The position numbers and the translations under genes are program-made. The notes beneath the pieces are model-generated. The model ran no database searches, was not told where the DNA came from, and saw only the letters and a program-made list of their open reading frames with translations. Source: Prevotella illustrans (lineage in GTDB: Bacteria; Bacteroidota; Bacteroidia; Bacteroidales; Bacteroidaceae). Taken from it: a DNA stretch of 64,000 nt. Positions 7,801 to 16,922 of this stretch are shown here, piece by piece; the stretch's first letter is position 1, and every line of letters begins with the position of its first letter. The stretch lies in the NCBI RefSeq assembly GCF_017426725.1, contig NZ_JAERMS010000002.1, positions 1 to 64,000 on the forward strand, in the 5' to 3' direction.

Positions 7801-8226
7801 TTATTCGATAACAACCAACGCTTCTTCTTCCATTACACTTTGTCCTTGTTTTACCAAAACAGCAGTAACTTTGCCATCGCGTTCTGCTTCTATGTTGTTG
7901 GCCATCTTCATGGCTTCCAATACACATACGGTATCACCGGTCTTGACCGTGTCACCGACAGCTACATTGATATTTATAATTGTTCCCGGAAGAGGGGCCT
8001 TGACGGCATTGGCTGTGTTGACATTTTGTGGTGTTGCAACTTCTTCCGAAGATGTCTCCTGAGTTGGGGCACCCAAAACAACCTTCTTCTTTTCTGGTTC
8101 AGCTTGTTGCTCTAATTCAACTTGGAAATTTTGACCATTGACAGTAACTTCTGCAATATTATTATTGATATCGCCAATCGTTACTTGATATTCTTTTCCG
8201 TCAATTGTATATTTAAACTCTTTCAT
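7801..8226 (-). CDS. Biotin carboxyl carrier protein of acyl-CoA carboxylase/decarboxylase, 141 aa
   Basis: It carries biotin between the carboxyltransferase and its partner subunit. The C-terminal 75 residues form the biotinyl domain with the modified lysine in VLEAMKM, followed by the usual GKV...V--GQ-V hairpin ending ALVVIE. The N-terminal 60 residues (MKEFKYTIDGKEYQVTIGD) are the structured extension typical of the gamma subunits of methylmalonyl-CoA or oxaloacetate decarboxylases, joined by a Glu/Lys/Thr/Pro linker. It is the third gene of the operon after the carboxyltransferase and the OadG-like small protein. A terminator follows, so no decarboxylase beta (OadB) gene is linked here. 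Confidence 0.93.
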   Translation of the reverse strand: MKEFKYTIDGKEYQVTIGDINNNIAEVTVNGQNFQVELEQQAEPEKKKVVLGAPTQETSSEEVATPQNVNTANAVKAPLPGTIININVAVGDTVKTGDTVCVLEAMKMANNIEAERDGKVTAVLVKQGQSVMEEEALVVIE

Positions 8227-8244
8227 TATATATCCTATTTTGTT

Positions 8245-8394
8245 TTATGGTTTCTGAGTCATAGATAAGAATTTCGCATTCCACATTGTTGACTTTGGCT
8301 TGATGGTAATAATTCCAGGTTCTTTGTCGTGAACATTATTTCCTTCAAATTCAAAGATGGCCATTGAAATTGCTGCATAAATATTTTGATCCAT
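8245..8394 (-). CDS. OadG-like short protein, 49 aa, lacking the membrane helix
   Basis: The frame begins MDQNIYAAISMAIFEFEGNN, continues VHDKEPGIITIKPKSTMWNA and ends KFLSMTQKP. The pattern (AAI-MA, then NNVHD-E-----TIK, then W-AK) resembles the C-terminal soluble tail of Bacteroidota OadG/MmdD gamma-delta subunits of sodium-pumping decarboxylases. The usual N-terminal transmembrane helix is absent. It lies between the carboxyltransferase (44 bases upstream) and the BCCP gene (18 bases downstream), exactly where an OadG gene would be. It probably helps assemble the complex, as OadG does. The assignment rests on remembered motif resemblance plus position. Confidence 0.7.
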   Translation of the reverse strand: MDQNIYAAISMAIFEFEGNNVHDKEPGIITIKPKSTMWNAKFLSMTQKP

Positions 8395-8438
8395 AATTAA
8401 CTATTTTACAATTTAACAATCAAATATATGGATTCGGC

Positions 8439-10004
8439 CTACATAGGCATGCAACCATGTTTCTTTGCTGGCAGACTCTGGCGCTTGGTTGCAAGCTGGG
8501 CCAAACCACGACAGATACGGAAGCGGGTATTTCTCGGCTCAATCACGTCATCAATATAACCGAATTGGGCTGCTTGGTAGGGATTGGCAAAAAGATCTGT
8601 ATATTCTTCTTCTTTTTGTGCCAAGAAAGCTTGAACATCTTCACCGGCATCCTTCACTGCTTTTGCTTCCTTGGCCGCCAACACTGCAACGGCTCCGCTT
8701 GCTCCCATAACAGCAATCTCAGAAGAGGGCCAAGCAAAATTAAGGTCAGAGCGCAATTGCTTGCATCCCATCACAATATGTGATCCTCCATAACTCTTTC
8801 TGAGTGTTATGGTAATCTTTGGAACAGTAGCTTCTCCATACGCGTAGAGCAACTGAGCGCCATGCAGAATGACGGCATTATATTCCTGTCCGGTGCCCGG
8901 CAAGAATCCAGGAACGTCAACAAGACTTACGATAGGAATATTGAACGCATCGCAGAAACGAACAAAGCGGGCGCCTTTTCGGCTCGCATTTGTATCAAGC
9001 ACGCCTGCATAAGCAGAAGGCTGGTTAGCTACAATACCCACGCTCTGGCCATTGAAACGAGCAAAGCCTGTGATAATATTCTTGGCGAATTTGGGTTGCA
9101 CTTCAAAGAATTCTCCATCATCGGTAATTGCGGTGATTACCCTATACATATCGTAAGCCTTATTGGGATCATCTGGAATGATTTCATTAAGAATATCTTC
9201 GCAACGATCTATAGGATCCGTGCATTCAATCCGAGGAGCTTCTTCTGTATTGTTAGAAGGAATATATGACAGCAATGTCTTAATAATCTGCATTGCTTCT
9301 TCTTCAGTCTTTGCCGTAAACTGAGTTACACCGCTTTTTGTTGCGTGAACACTGGCACCGCCCAAATGTTCTGCATCGATATCTTCACCCGTAACGGTCT
9401 TTACTACTTTTGGCCCCGTAAGGAACATATAAGATGTATTCTCCATCATCAAGACGAAGTCGGTAAGTGCTGGAGAATAAACGGCTCCTCCGGCACATGG
9501 CCCCATAATTGCAGAGATTTGCGGGATAACACCACTTGCCAAAATATTGCGTTCAAAAATCTCGCCGTAGCCTGCCAATGCAGAAATACCTTCTTGAATA
9601 CGCGCGCCACCAGAATCATTCATGCAAATCACCGGAGCACCATTCTGCATTGCCATATCCATGACTTTGCAAATCTTTTGTGCCATTGTTTCAGAAAGAG
9701 AACCTCCATTGACCGTAAAATCTTGTGCATATACATAGACTAAGCGACCGTCAATCGTGGCACTACCAGTTACAACTCCATCGCCAAGATATTGTTTCTT
9801 TTCCATGCCAAAATTATGGCAGCGGTGTAGTTTAAACATATCATATTCTTCAAAGCTACCCTCATCCACAAGCATTTCAATACGTTCTCTTGCGGTATAT
9901 TTCCCACGGGCGTGCTGTTTGTCAATAGCCTTTTCACCTCCACCCAAGCGAGCTTGCTCTCGCTTGGCTATAAGTTCTTTGATTTTTTCTACTTGCTTGG
10001 TCAT
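8439..10004 (-). CDS. mmdA: Acyl-CoA carboxylase/methylmalonyl-CoA decarboxylase carboxyltransferase subunit, 521 aa
   Basis: It moves a carboxyl group between biotin and propionyl-CoA/methylmalonyl-CoA, the last stage of the succinate-to-propionate route in Bacteroidota. The family length (about 515 residues) and both crotonase-like halves are present. The N-terminal half has RLGGGEKAIDKQHARGK-TARERI and the oxyanion/CoA loops NDSGGARIQEG and GPCAGGAVYSPAL. The C-terminal half has VDVPGFLPGTGQE and RKSYGGSHIVMG. It leads the operon with the OadG-like and BCCP genes, with a -7 element at 10035-10042. Whether it acts as decarboxylase or carboxylase depends on partner subunits not found here. 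Confidence 0.93.
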   Translation of the reverse strand: MTKQVEKIKELIAKREQARLGGGEKAIDKQHARGKYTARERIEMLVDEGSFEEYDMFKLHRCHNFGMEKKQYLGDGVVTGSATIDGRLVYVYAQDFTVNGGSLSETMAQKICKVMDMAMQNGAPVICMNDSGGARIQEGISALAGYGEIFERNILASGVIPQISAIMGPCAGGAVYSPALTDFVLMMENTSYMFLTGPKVVKTVTGEDIDAEHLGGASVHATKSGVTQFTAKTEEEAMQIIKTLLSYIPSNNTEEAPRIECTDPIDRCEDILNEIIPDDPNKAYDMYRVITAITDDGEFFEVQPKFAKNIITGFARFNGQSVGIVANQPSAYAGVLDTNASRKGARFVRFCDAFNIPIVSLVDVPGFLPGTGQEYNAVILHGAQLLYAYGEATVPKITITLRKSYGGSHIVMGCKQLRSDLNFAWPSSEIAVMGASGAVAVLAAKEAKAVKDAGEDVQAFLAQKEEEYTDLFANPYQAAQFGYIDDVIEPRNTRFRICRGLAQLATKRQSLPAKKHGCMPM

Positions 10005-10034
10005 AATAACTTAATATTCTATTCGTATTGCTTG

Positions 10035-10042
10035 CAAAGATA
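10035..10042 (-). promoter_or_regulatory. -7 element of the mmdA operon
   Basis: On the minus strand this reads TATCTTTG, 30 bases before the mmdA ATG. It separates mmdA from the his genes upstream. No TTG at -33. Confidence 0.55.
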
Positions 10043-10105
10043 GTAATAATAATTGAATTGTATCTCTTGTTGATAATTAATTGTAATCGATAATAAATGT
10101 TCCTT

Positions 10106-11146
10106 TTACTTGTAGCACCGCAAAGCAGCGAGTAATTCCTGATTCTCAGATTTCATGCCTATCGTTATTCGTAGACAATCACGACAGAGGGTTACAGAAT
10201 TGCGATTCCTTACCACAATACCTTTATCTATTAAATACTGGTAAATAGCATTTGCGTCGGTCATCTTGGCCAAGAAGAAATTTGCTTCTGTAGGATATGT
10301 CTGTTGGCAGATTGGTAATAGCTTAAACGCGTCTATCATGCGTTCTCGTTCTGCCAAAATAAGATTCACCCATTTCTCTATTTGCACCACATCATTTAGC
10401 ATTTGCAACGCTTCGTTCTGTGTCAACTGATTGACATTATAAGGGTATTTGACCTTATTAAAAAAAGTGATGATTTCTTCCGAAGCAAAAGCCATCCCTA
10501 AACGGATAGCCGCACATCCCCAAGCTTTGCTCATCGTGTTAAGAACAACCAGATTCGGATAGGATGAAAGATGTCTTCTAAAAGGTGTTTCAGAAGAGAA
10601 GTCGCTATAAGCTTCATCTACAACAACGATTCCGCCAAAATTCTCCAACAGATGAATAATAGTTTCGCGATTGATACAATTACCCGTTGGGTTGTTAGGT
10701 GAACAAATCCAAATCAACTTGGTATACTGATTAGTAGCCGCCAACAGTTGTGCCGCGTCTACTTGAAAATGTGAATTCAACGGAACGGGTCTATACTCCA
10801 CATTATTTATATTGGCACAAACCTTATACATGCCGTAGGTCGGCTCTATTGCTATCACGTTGTCAATTCCGGGATTACAAAAGATGCGATAAAGCAAATC
10901 AATAGCCTCATCTGAACCGTTGCCTAAAAACATGCACTCAGGCGCCACCCCTTTTATTTTGCTAAATTCAGCCTTCAGCTTCCTTTGCAAAGGATCGGGG
11001 TATCTGTTAATCGGTGAATTATACGGATTTTCATTAGCGTCGAGAAACACGCGCGCTTCGTGACCGCTATATTCATTCCTGGCACTTGAGTATGGGGTTA
11101 ACTCCAATATATTTTTGCGCGCCAACTTCTGTAATTGTTCCATCAA
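10106..11146 (-). CDS. hisC: Histidinol-phosphate aminotransferase, 346 aa
   Basis: It converts imidazole acetol phosphate and glutamate to histidinol phosphate, with pyridoxal phosphate. Class I/II aminotransferase features appear in order: an N-terminal [11 protein letters not shown] segment, the [11 protein letters not shown] loop near residue 78, the CSPNNPTGN motif near residue 147, VVDEAYSDF near residue 176, the Schiff-base lysine in [14 protein letters not shown] near residue 208, and the C-terminal RITIG arginine. The start is 3 bases after the hisD stop, so translation is probably coupled. It is the last his gene here; hisB, which usually follows in Bacteroidetes, is not present. 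Confidence 0.95.
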   Translation of the reverse strand: MMEQLQKLARKNILELTPYSSARNEYSGHEARVFLDANENPYNSPINRYPDPLQRKLKAEFSKIKGVAPECMFLGNGSDEAIDLLYRIFCNPGIDNVIAIEPTYGMYKVCANINNVEYRPVPLNSHFQVDAAQLLAATNQYTKLIWICSPNNPTGNCINRETIIHLLENFGGIVVVDEAYSDFSSETPFRRHLSSYPNLVVLNTMSKAWGCAAIRLGMAFASEEIITFFNKVKYPYNVNQLTQNEALQMLNDVVQIEKWVNLILAERERMIDAFKLLPICQQTYPTEANFFLAKMTDANAIYQYLIDKGIVVRNRNSVTLCRDCLRITIGMKSENQELLAALRCYK

Positions 11147-11149
11147 CTA

Positions 11150-12433
11150 TTATTCTATATCATTTAACCGTATTCGCATCGCGTTGGCATGTGCCTCAAG
11201 CTGTTCGTCAACAGCCATCGTAACGACAGCTTGCCCTATGCTTTTGACTCCTTCTTCCGTAAGATGCTGGAAGGTAATTTTCCTTACATAACTATCAAGA
11301 TTCACACCGCTGTAGGCTACCGCATAACCATGTGTAGGCAATGTATGATTTGTTCCGCTGGCATAGTCGCCCGCACTTTCACAAGCCCACCTTCCAAGGA
11401 AAACACTTCCGGCATTTACGATTTTATCAACCATCAGATTCCACCGGTCAACTTCCAAAATCAGATGTTCAGGCGCGTACATATTACTCAGCTCTATAGC
11501 CTCATCAAGATCTTTTACCAAAATAATTTTCGAATTGTTCAAAGCTTTTGAAGCAATATCTCTTCGGGGTAATACCGCTAATTGGCTTTCTATTTCGCGC
11601 AGCACACGATTAACGATTGATTCTGATATGCAAATTAACAATACCTGAGAGTCTGTTCCATGTTCGGCTTGCGAAAGCAGATCCGCAGCAATGTAGGACG
11701 GCGAACTTGATTGATCTGCCACTATGCAGACTTCCGAAGGTCCTGCAGGCATGTCAATCGCTACGTCGCGGATGCCGACCATTTGCTTTGCGGCCATAAC
11801 ATATTGATTACCAGGGCCAAATATCTTATATACTTTAGGTACACTTTGCGTGCCATAGGCCATGGCGCCTATTGCCTGGATTCCTCCGATTTTGAAAATC
11901 TTGTTAACCCCGGCGATCTTTGCGGCAGCCAAAATTGCAGGATGCACCTTTCCATCATGGTTGGGAGGAGTGCACAGAATAATCTCCTTACATCCTGCGA
12001 TCTTAGCCGGTGTTGCCAACATCAAAACGGTGGAAAACAATGGTGCCGTACCACCGGGGATATATAGTCCCACTTTTTCTATGGCAACGCTTTTTTGCCA
12101 GCATTCTACACCGGGGGCAGTTTCTATATGTTTACTTTCAAACCGTTGATTCTCATGAAATCTTGAAATATTGTGATGGGCGAGAAGCAGTGATTCTTTC
12201 AGGTCTTTTGAGACCATACCGTCAGCTTCTTTTAATTCTTCTTCAGAGACCATCAACGAGCGCAGGGTGGCATGATCAAATTTTGCCTCGTATCTAAAGA
12301 CGGCTTCATCTCCATTCACCCTGACATCGTCCAAGACAGTTTCCACAGTTTTCTTTAACTCCGTAACTTCCAAATGTGGGCGCTGTATAATCTGTGACCA
12401 CTCCGTTTTTGCCGGGTATTTTAAAACATTCAT
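11150..12433 (-). CDS. hisD: Histidinol dehydrogenase, 427 aa
   Basis: A zinc-dependent, NAD-dependent enzyme that oxidises L-histidinol through histidinal to L-histidine. Length (about 430) and signature fit: VGLYIPGGTAPLFSTVLM near residue 120, the IGGIQAIGAMAYGT segment, the DMPAGPSEV-IVAD loop near residue 230, the catalytic SQAEHGTDSQV near residue 260, and TNHTLPT near residue 360. It is the middle gene of hisG-hisD-hisC, 30 bases after hisG and 3 bases before hisC. Nothing is missing. Confidence 0.96.
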   Translation of the reverse strand: MNVLKYPAKTEWSQIIQRPHLEVTELKKTVETVLDDVRVNGDEAVFRYEAKFDHATLRSLMVSEEELKEADGMVSKDLKESLLLAHHNISRFHENQRFESKHIETAPGVECWQKSVAIEKVGLYIPGGTAPLFSTVLMLATPAKIAGCKEIILCTPPNHDGKVHPAILAAAKIAGVNKIFKIGGIQAIGAMAYGTQSVPKVYKIFGPGNQYVMAAKQMVGIRDVAIDMPAGPSEVCIVADQSSSPSYIAADLLSQAEHGTDSQVLLICISESIVNRVLREIESQLAVLPRRDIASKALNNSKIILVKDLDEAIELSNMYAPEHLILEVDRWNLMVDKIVNAGSVFLGRWACESAGDYASGTNHTLPTHGYAVAYSGVNLDSYVRKITFQHLTEEGVKSIGQAVVTMAVDEQLEAHANAMRIRLNDIE

Positions 12434-12463
12434 TGTCTTTTATTTAGCACCTCTTAATTGTCA

Positions 12464-13315
12464 TCACAAAATCATTTTCTCAATAGGAGTGACAAGAATT
12501 CCCTGCGCGCCTAAATCTTTTAATTTTCCAATGATCTCCCAAAACCGCTTCTCGTCTAAAACGGTATGTATTGAGCACCATTCCTCATCGGCCAATGGAA
12601 TAATGGTCGGACTTTTGATACCCGGCAGAACCGCGATAATATCGCTAAGTCTTTGTTTAGGGGCATTCATCATGACATATTTCTTGTCTTGAGCAGATTT
12701 TACAGCCTCAAAGCGGAAGAGCATTTCATTTAAAATTTTATGCTTTTCCTCGTTCATATTCCGATTGCCTATGAGTAGGGCTTCGCTCTTTAGTACGGTC
12801 TCTACTTCACAAAGATTATTGCTTACAAGTGTACTGCCAGAACTAACAATGTCGAATATTGCGTCAGCCAAACCTATCCCCGGACTAATCTCTACGCTCC
12901 CGGTTATCACATGGATTTCTGCATGGATATTGTTTTCGCTAAAAAAGCCCGATAATATATTGGGATAAGATGTCGCAATCTTCTTACCGTCAAACCAATG
13001 TATTCCCGTATAATTTGTATTTTTCGGAATAGCCAAAGACAAACGGCACTTACTGAATCCAAGCCGACTGATAATTTGAGCGTTTTTATTTCTTTCCAAA
13101 TATTCATTTTCTCCGACAATACCGACGTCGGCAATGCCATTGGCAACACTTTGCGGAATATCATCATCTCTAAGAAAGAACACTTCCAATGGGAAGTTGG
13201 AGGATTGTACCAACAGTGTTCTCTTGCTTGAGCAAACCTTTATATCGGCTTCACAGAGAAGCGCCATTGTATCTTCGTGCAGACGTCCTTTTGCTTGTAC
13301 CGCAATGCGTAACAT
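12464..13315 (-). CDS. hisG: ATP phosphoribosyltransferase, long form, 283 aa
   Basis: First step of histidine synthesis: ATP plus PRPP gives phosphoribosyl-ATP. At 283 residues it is the long (HisG-L) form. The N-terminus MLRIAVQAKGRLHEDTMALL and the region DIVSSGSTLVSNNL (PRPP-binding) mark the catalytic domains. The last about 75 residues (ending ILVTPIEKMIL) form the ACT-like regulatory domain, so it should be feedback-inhibited by histidine without HisZ. It heads the his operon with a full promoter (13365-13395). Confidence 0.95.
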   Translation of the reverse strand: MLRIAVQAKGRLHEDTMALLCEADIKVCSSKRTLLVQSSNFPLEVFFLRDDDIPQSVANGIADVGIVGENEYLERNKNAQIISRLGFSKCRLSLAIPKNTNYTGIHWFDGKKIATSYPNILSGFFSENNIHAEIHVITGSVEISPGIGLADAIFDIVSSGSTLVSNNLCEVETVLKSEALLIGNRNMNEEKHKILNEMLFRFEAVKSAQDKKYVMMNAPKQRLSDIIAVLPGIKSPTIIPLADEEWCSIHTVLDEKRFWEIIGKLKDLGAQGILVTPIEKMIL

Positions 13316-13364
13316 ATCGCTTATAATATTTATGTTTTAGAGTTTGGTACCCATTAAATATTTG

Positions 13365-13395
13365 CAAAAATAAGGATTTCCAATAGAAATTCCAA
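13365..13395 (-). promoter_or_regulatory. Full Bacteroidota promoter of hisG
   Basis: On the minus strand TTG (13393-13395), 20 bases, then TATTTTTG (13365-13372). Both elements and the spacing match the phylum consensus. The hisG ATG is 49 bases downstream; no leader-peptide or histidine-rich frame is visible in that leader. Confidence 0.75.
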
Positions 13396-13404
13396 ATAAA
13401 GCAG

Positions 13405-13412
13405 TAACTTTG
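13405..13412 (+). promoter_or_regulatory. -7 element of the mltF-tamL operon
   Basis: TAACTTTG matches TAnnTTTG, 44 bases before the mltF-like ATG at 13457, divergent from the hisG promoter. A -33 TTG is not obvious. Confidence 0.6.
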
Positions 13413-13456
13413 TATTTATCATGTCTGGAGTTAGACATTATTGACAAAGTTATTAC

Positions 13457-14650
13457 ATGCAACATATTTTTCATTTGCTGCTTATATTATTGGCATCTAC
13501 GATTATATCCTGTTCCGGGCAAAAAAAGGAGGAATTGACTCCTTGGGGAACAAGTATTAACGGAGATACCATCTTACCTCAGGCAGATGCGCTCTCAATA
13601 TCTGAAATACAAAATAACGGTGAATTGATCATGCTGACCATGTCGGGGCCCAAGACTTACTATGATTATCATGGGAAAAATCTTGGTCTCCATTATCTGT
13701 TGTGTGAACAGTTCGCTCAAAAGATAGGTGTCTCCTTGAGGGTAGAAGTCTGTAAAGATACAATGGAAATGATCAGGCGACTGACTGATGGTGAAGCTGA
13801 CATCATAGCTTATCCGCTGCCTTCAAGTTTCGCTAAAGAAGTTAGGTTGTGTGGTGTCAGCACCGACTCCTTGAAATACAAATGGGGGGTTAATAAAGAT
13901 AATGAGGAATTAGCGGAAAAACTCAACCAATGGTTTCAGCCCCAAATGGTAAAGCAAATAGAACAAGAAGAAAATTTTCTGTTGTCTGCAAGAAGTGTTG
14001 TCAGGCATGTTTATTCGCCCATGCTCAACAGGGCCAAGGGAACTATATCGCTCTATGATCAATATTTCATGCAGTATGCCCCTTTGGCACGCTGGGACTG
14101 GCGTCTGATGGCCGCACAATGTTACCAGGAATCAACCTTCGACCCCAAAGCGCATTCATGGGCGGGTGCCCGTGGTCTTATGCAGATTATGCCGGAGACC
14201 GCCAAACACTTAGGTCTGCCCATGGGAAATATCTTTGATCCGGAAAGCAATATTGCGGCATCGGCCAAATATCTGGCCGAGCTTAATCAGCATTTCAAAG
14301 ATGTACAACATCCTATTGAAAAGTGTAAATATGTGCTTGCCAGCTATAACGGAGGGGCATTTCATATCCGTGACGCGATGGCGCTTGCCCGCAAGTATGG
14401 CAAAAATCCATACCGATGGGCCGATGTAGCCGAATATGTATTAAAATTACGATCACCGCAGTTCTATAATGATCCCATCGTAAAACACGGTTATATGCGA
14501 GGTAACGAGACTGTTGAGTACGTAGATCGTATCATGGTCCGTTGGGAGCAATATCGAGGTGTAGCCCATCCCGGTTCATTCAAATTCGGAAATCAAGTAC
14601 CCCATAAGGCTTCTCATCGTAACAGATTCAATATTGGTTTTAAAGACTGA
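13457..14650 (+). CDS. mltF: MltF-like membrane-bound lytic transglycosylase, lipoprotein, 397 aa
   Basis: It cleaves peptidoglycan between MurNAc and GlcNAc, forming 1,6-anhydro ends, from the periplasmic face. A lipoprotein signal peptide ends at the cysteine at residue 19 (ASTIISCSG). Residues about 50-165 form a solute-binding-protein type 3 domain, the regulatory half of MltF. Residues about 205-340 form the SLT catalytic domain: the catalytic glutamate is E225 in QCYQESTF, followed by GARGLMQIMPETA, ASAKYLAEL and the CKYVLASYNGGAFHI motif. It is 29 bases upstream of tamL, so the two envelope genes are probably cotranscribed. Confidence 0.92.
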   Translation: MQHIFHLLLILLASTIISCSGQKKEELTPWGTSINGDTILPQADALSISEIQNNGELIMLTMSGPKTYYDYHGKNLGLHYLLCEQFAQKIGVSLRVEVCKDTMEMIRRLTDGEADIIAYPLPSSFAKEVRLCGVSTDSLKYKWGVNKDNEELAEKLNQWFQPQMVKQIEQEENFLLSARSVVRHVYSPMLNRAKGTISLYDQYFMQYAPLARWDWRLMAAQCYQESTFDPKAHSWAGARGLMQIMPETAKHLGLPMGNIFDPESNIAASAKYLAELNQHFKDVQHPIEKCKYVLASYNGGAFHIRDAMALARKYGKNPYRWADVAEYVLKLRSPQFYNDPIVKHGYMRGNETVEYVDRIMVRWEQYRGVAHPGSFKFGNQVPHKASHRNRFNIGFKD

Positions 14651-14679
14651 TTCACTAAGCTGATTATACTTTATTCAAC

Positions 14680-16911
14680 ATGCGTAATTCTTTCAGACTC
14701 TTCATATTTCTTGTATTGGCAGCAGCCGTGACTTCATGTTCTGTCAGTAACAGCATTCCTGGCGGGCAGTTGCTATTACACAAAGTCATGATTCAATCGG
14801 ACAGAAAGGATGTAAATCCATCCAAGTTTAAAGCGTATATTCGTCAACAACCTAATTCTAAATGGCTTTCATTATTCAGAGTACCTCTTGTCGCCCCGGA
14901 AGACACCCTGAACCACGCAACGAAATGGTCCAAATGGCTTCTGAATAAAATAGGAGAGAAGCCCGTGTTGTTCGATTCAACTCAAACCAGACTTACCTCG
15001 AATGACTTTTTACAAATATTGTCTAACATGGGTTATCTGAAAGCCGAAGTAGAAGTGAAACTCAGGCAACACAAAAAAAAGATGGATGTCACCTATTTGC
15101 TTCATCCGGGAGACCCTTATTTCATTGATTCTGTAGCTTATGATATCCGAGACACTGCTATAGCGAATCTGCTGGCCGAAGTTTCGACGCGCTCATCGAC
15201 CGGAGGCGGCACTTTACACACGCAAAACCTGCGGGGCAAACAGTTTTCTGTAGAAGGACTGGACAACGAACGTAATCAGATTACCGCCTACCTTCTTTCA
15301 ACAGGATATTATAAGTTTCATAAAGATTTCATCGCGTTTGATGCGGATTCTTCTGCGAAACCAAACTCGGTATTCCTTAGGATGAAGATACTTCCGTTTC
15401 ATGGAGAAAATGGAAAGGCGATTAACCGGCATCCCTGTTACAGCATAAAGGAAATTAATTACGCTAACATAGATAAATCTCCGATACCCTTGCGTCAAAA
15501 GGTCTTGCAGAATAGTACCCTCATCTCTATAAACAAGCCATTTGATAACGAAGATCTGCAAAAGACATATAGTAAGTTTGCCAAGCTCGGGGCTGTGCGG
15601 TACGCAAATATAACTTTTCGTGAACATCCGGATACTACGTTGCTTGACTGCAATATCCTTCTCCAAATGAATAAAAAGCATTTGCTTTCTTTGCAACCGG
15701 AAGGAACGAATACAGCCGGCGATCTTGGCGCGGCTATGACGCTGGCCTATGAAAATCTGAATCTGTTTAGAGGATCCGAACATCTTACGCTCCAATTTCG
15801 GGGAGCTTATGAAGCGATCAAGGGACTGGAAGGTTACCAGAACCATAAGTACGAAGAATATGGGGTAGAGGCTAATCTGCAGATTCCACGATTTCTGTCA
15901 CCGTTTTTGTCAAAGTCTTTCAAGCGCAGAAGTAACGCGACAAGTGAAATCACACTGAGCTACAATCTGCAAAACAGGCCGGAGTTTCATAGACGCTATT
16001 TTACGACCTCATGGCGTTATCGCTGGTCGGAGCCGCATCACCATATCAGATACAGATTTGATCTGGTAGATCTCAGCTATATTTATATGCCGTGGATCAG
16101 CTCGACTTTCAAGCATGACTATCTTGACAGTGTCAGTAACCGTAACGCAATCCTACGCTACAACTACGAGAATCTGCTCATCATGAAAGTCGGATTCGGC
16201 GTTGCCTATAATAATGGAACGGACGCGATTAAAGGAAATATTGAGACCGCAGGCAATCTGCTGCAGTTGTCATCGCCACTCTTCCGATTTGGCAGCGATA
16301 ATCAGGGGCGCCACATTATCTTTAATACGGCCTATGCCCAATATCTGAAATTAGATCTTGACTATACCAGATTGTTTTTCTTCGATAAACGAAACAATTT
16401 GGCCATACACCTTGGCTTGGGAGTAGCTTGGCCTTACGGTAACAGCAAAGTCCTGCCATTTGAAAAACGTTATTTTGCAGGAGGTCCGAATAGTGTTCGC
16501 GGCTGGAGTGTTCGCGAACTGGGGCCGGGAGGATTCAAAGGAAAAGACCGCAGGATAGATTTTATCAACCAAACAGGCGACATGAAATTAGATGTTAATT
16601 TGGAATATCGCACTTGGCTGTTCTGGAAGTTTGATGGCGCGCTGTTTGTGGATGCAGGTAACATCTGGACGCTCCGAAATTATGCGGATCAGCCTGATGG
16701 TCAGTTCAAACTCGACACATTTTACAAGCAAATTGCCCTGTCGTATGGTTTGGGACTCAGATTAAATTTCAGCTATTTCATTTTGCGATTTGACGCAGGC
16801 ATGAAAGCCATAAACCCGGCATACGACTCGACGAGAAAACATTACGCGATTCTTCATCCTGACTTCAAGCGCGATTTTACTTTCCACTTTGCCGTAGGTC
16901 TTCCATTCTAA
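14680..16911 (+). CDS. tamL: TamL: lipoprotein-type TamA/Omp85 outer membrane assembly protein, 743 aa
   Basis: TamL is the Bacteroidota lipidated relative of TamA, which works with TamB in outer membrane biogenesis. The signal peptide ends at a lipobox cysteine at residue 20 (AAAVTSCSVSNSIPGGQLLL). Three POTRA-like domains occupy about residues 25-330 (for example NDFLQILSNMGYLKAEVEV). The remainder is a 16-strand barrel of the Omp85 superfamily, including the lid-loop signature AGGPNSVRGWSVRELGPG near residue 610 and a terminal aromatic residue (VGLPF). tamB is not in this window. It converges on the YycJ-like gene with 11 bases between stops. Confidence 0.9.
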   Translation: MRNSFRLFIFLVLAAAVTSCSVSNSIPGGQLLLHKVMIQSDRKDVNPSKFKAYIRQQPNSKWLSLFRVPLVAPEDTLNHATKWSKWLLNKIGEKPVLFDSTQTRLTSNDFLQILSNMGYLKAEVEVKLRQHKKKMDVTYLLHPGDPYFIDSVAYDIRDTAIANLLAEVSTRSSTGGGTLHTQNLRGKQFSVEGLDNERNQITAYLLSTGYYKFHKDFIAFDADSSAKPNSVFLRMKILPFHGENGKAINRHPCYSIKEINYANIDKSPIPLRQKVLQNSTLISINKPFDNEDLQKTYSKFAKLGAVRYANITFREHPDTTLLDCNILLQMNKKHLLSLQPEGTNTAGDLGAAMTLAYENLNLFRGSEHLTLQFRGAYEAIKGLEGYQNHKYEEYGVEANLQIPRFLSPFLSKSFKRRSNATSEITLSYNLQNRPEFHRRYFTTSWRYRWSEPHHHIRYRFDLVDLSYIYMPWISSTFKHDYLDSVSNRNAILRYNYENLLIMKVGFGVAYNNGTDAIKGNIETAGNLLQLSSPLFRFGSDNQGRHIIFNTAYAQYLKLDLDYTRLFFFDKRNNLAIHLGLGVAWPYGNSKVLPFEKRYFAGGPNSVRGWSVRELGPGGFKGKDRRIDFINQTGDMKLDVNLEYRTWLFWKFDGALFVDAGNIWTLRNYADQPDGQFKLDTFYKQIALSYGLGLRLNFSYFILRFDAGMKAINPAYDSTRKHYAILHPDFKRDFTFHFAVGLPF

Positions 16912-16922
16912 TCCAAGAAAAC

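Noticed and set aside
13316-13364. Histidine leader peptide for the his operon
   Set aside because: The leader of about 45 bases holds no frame with histidine codons.
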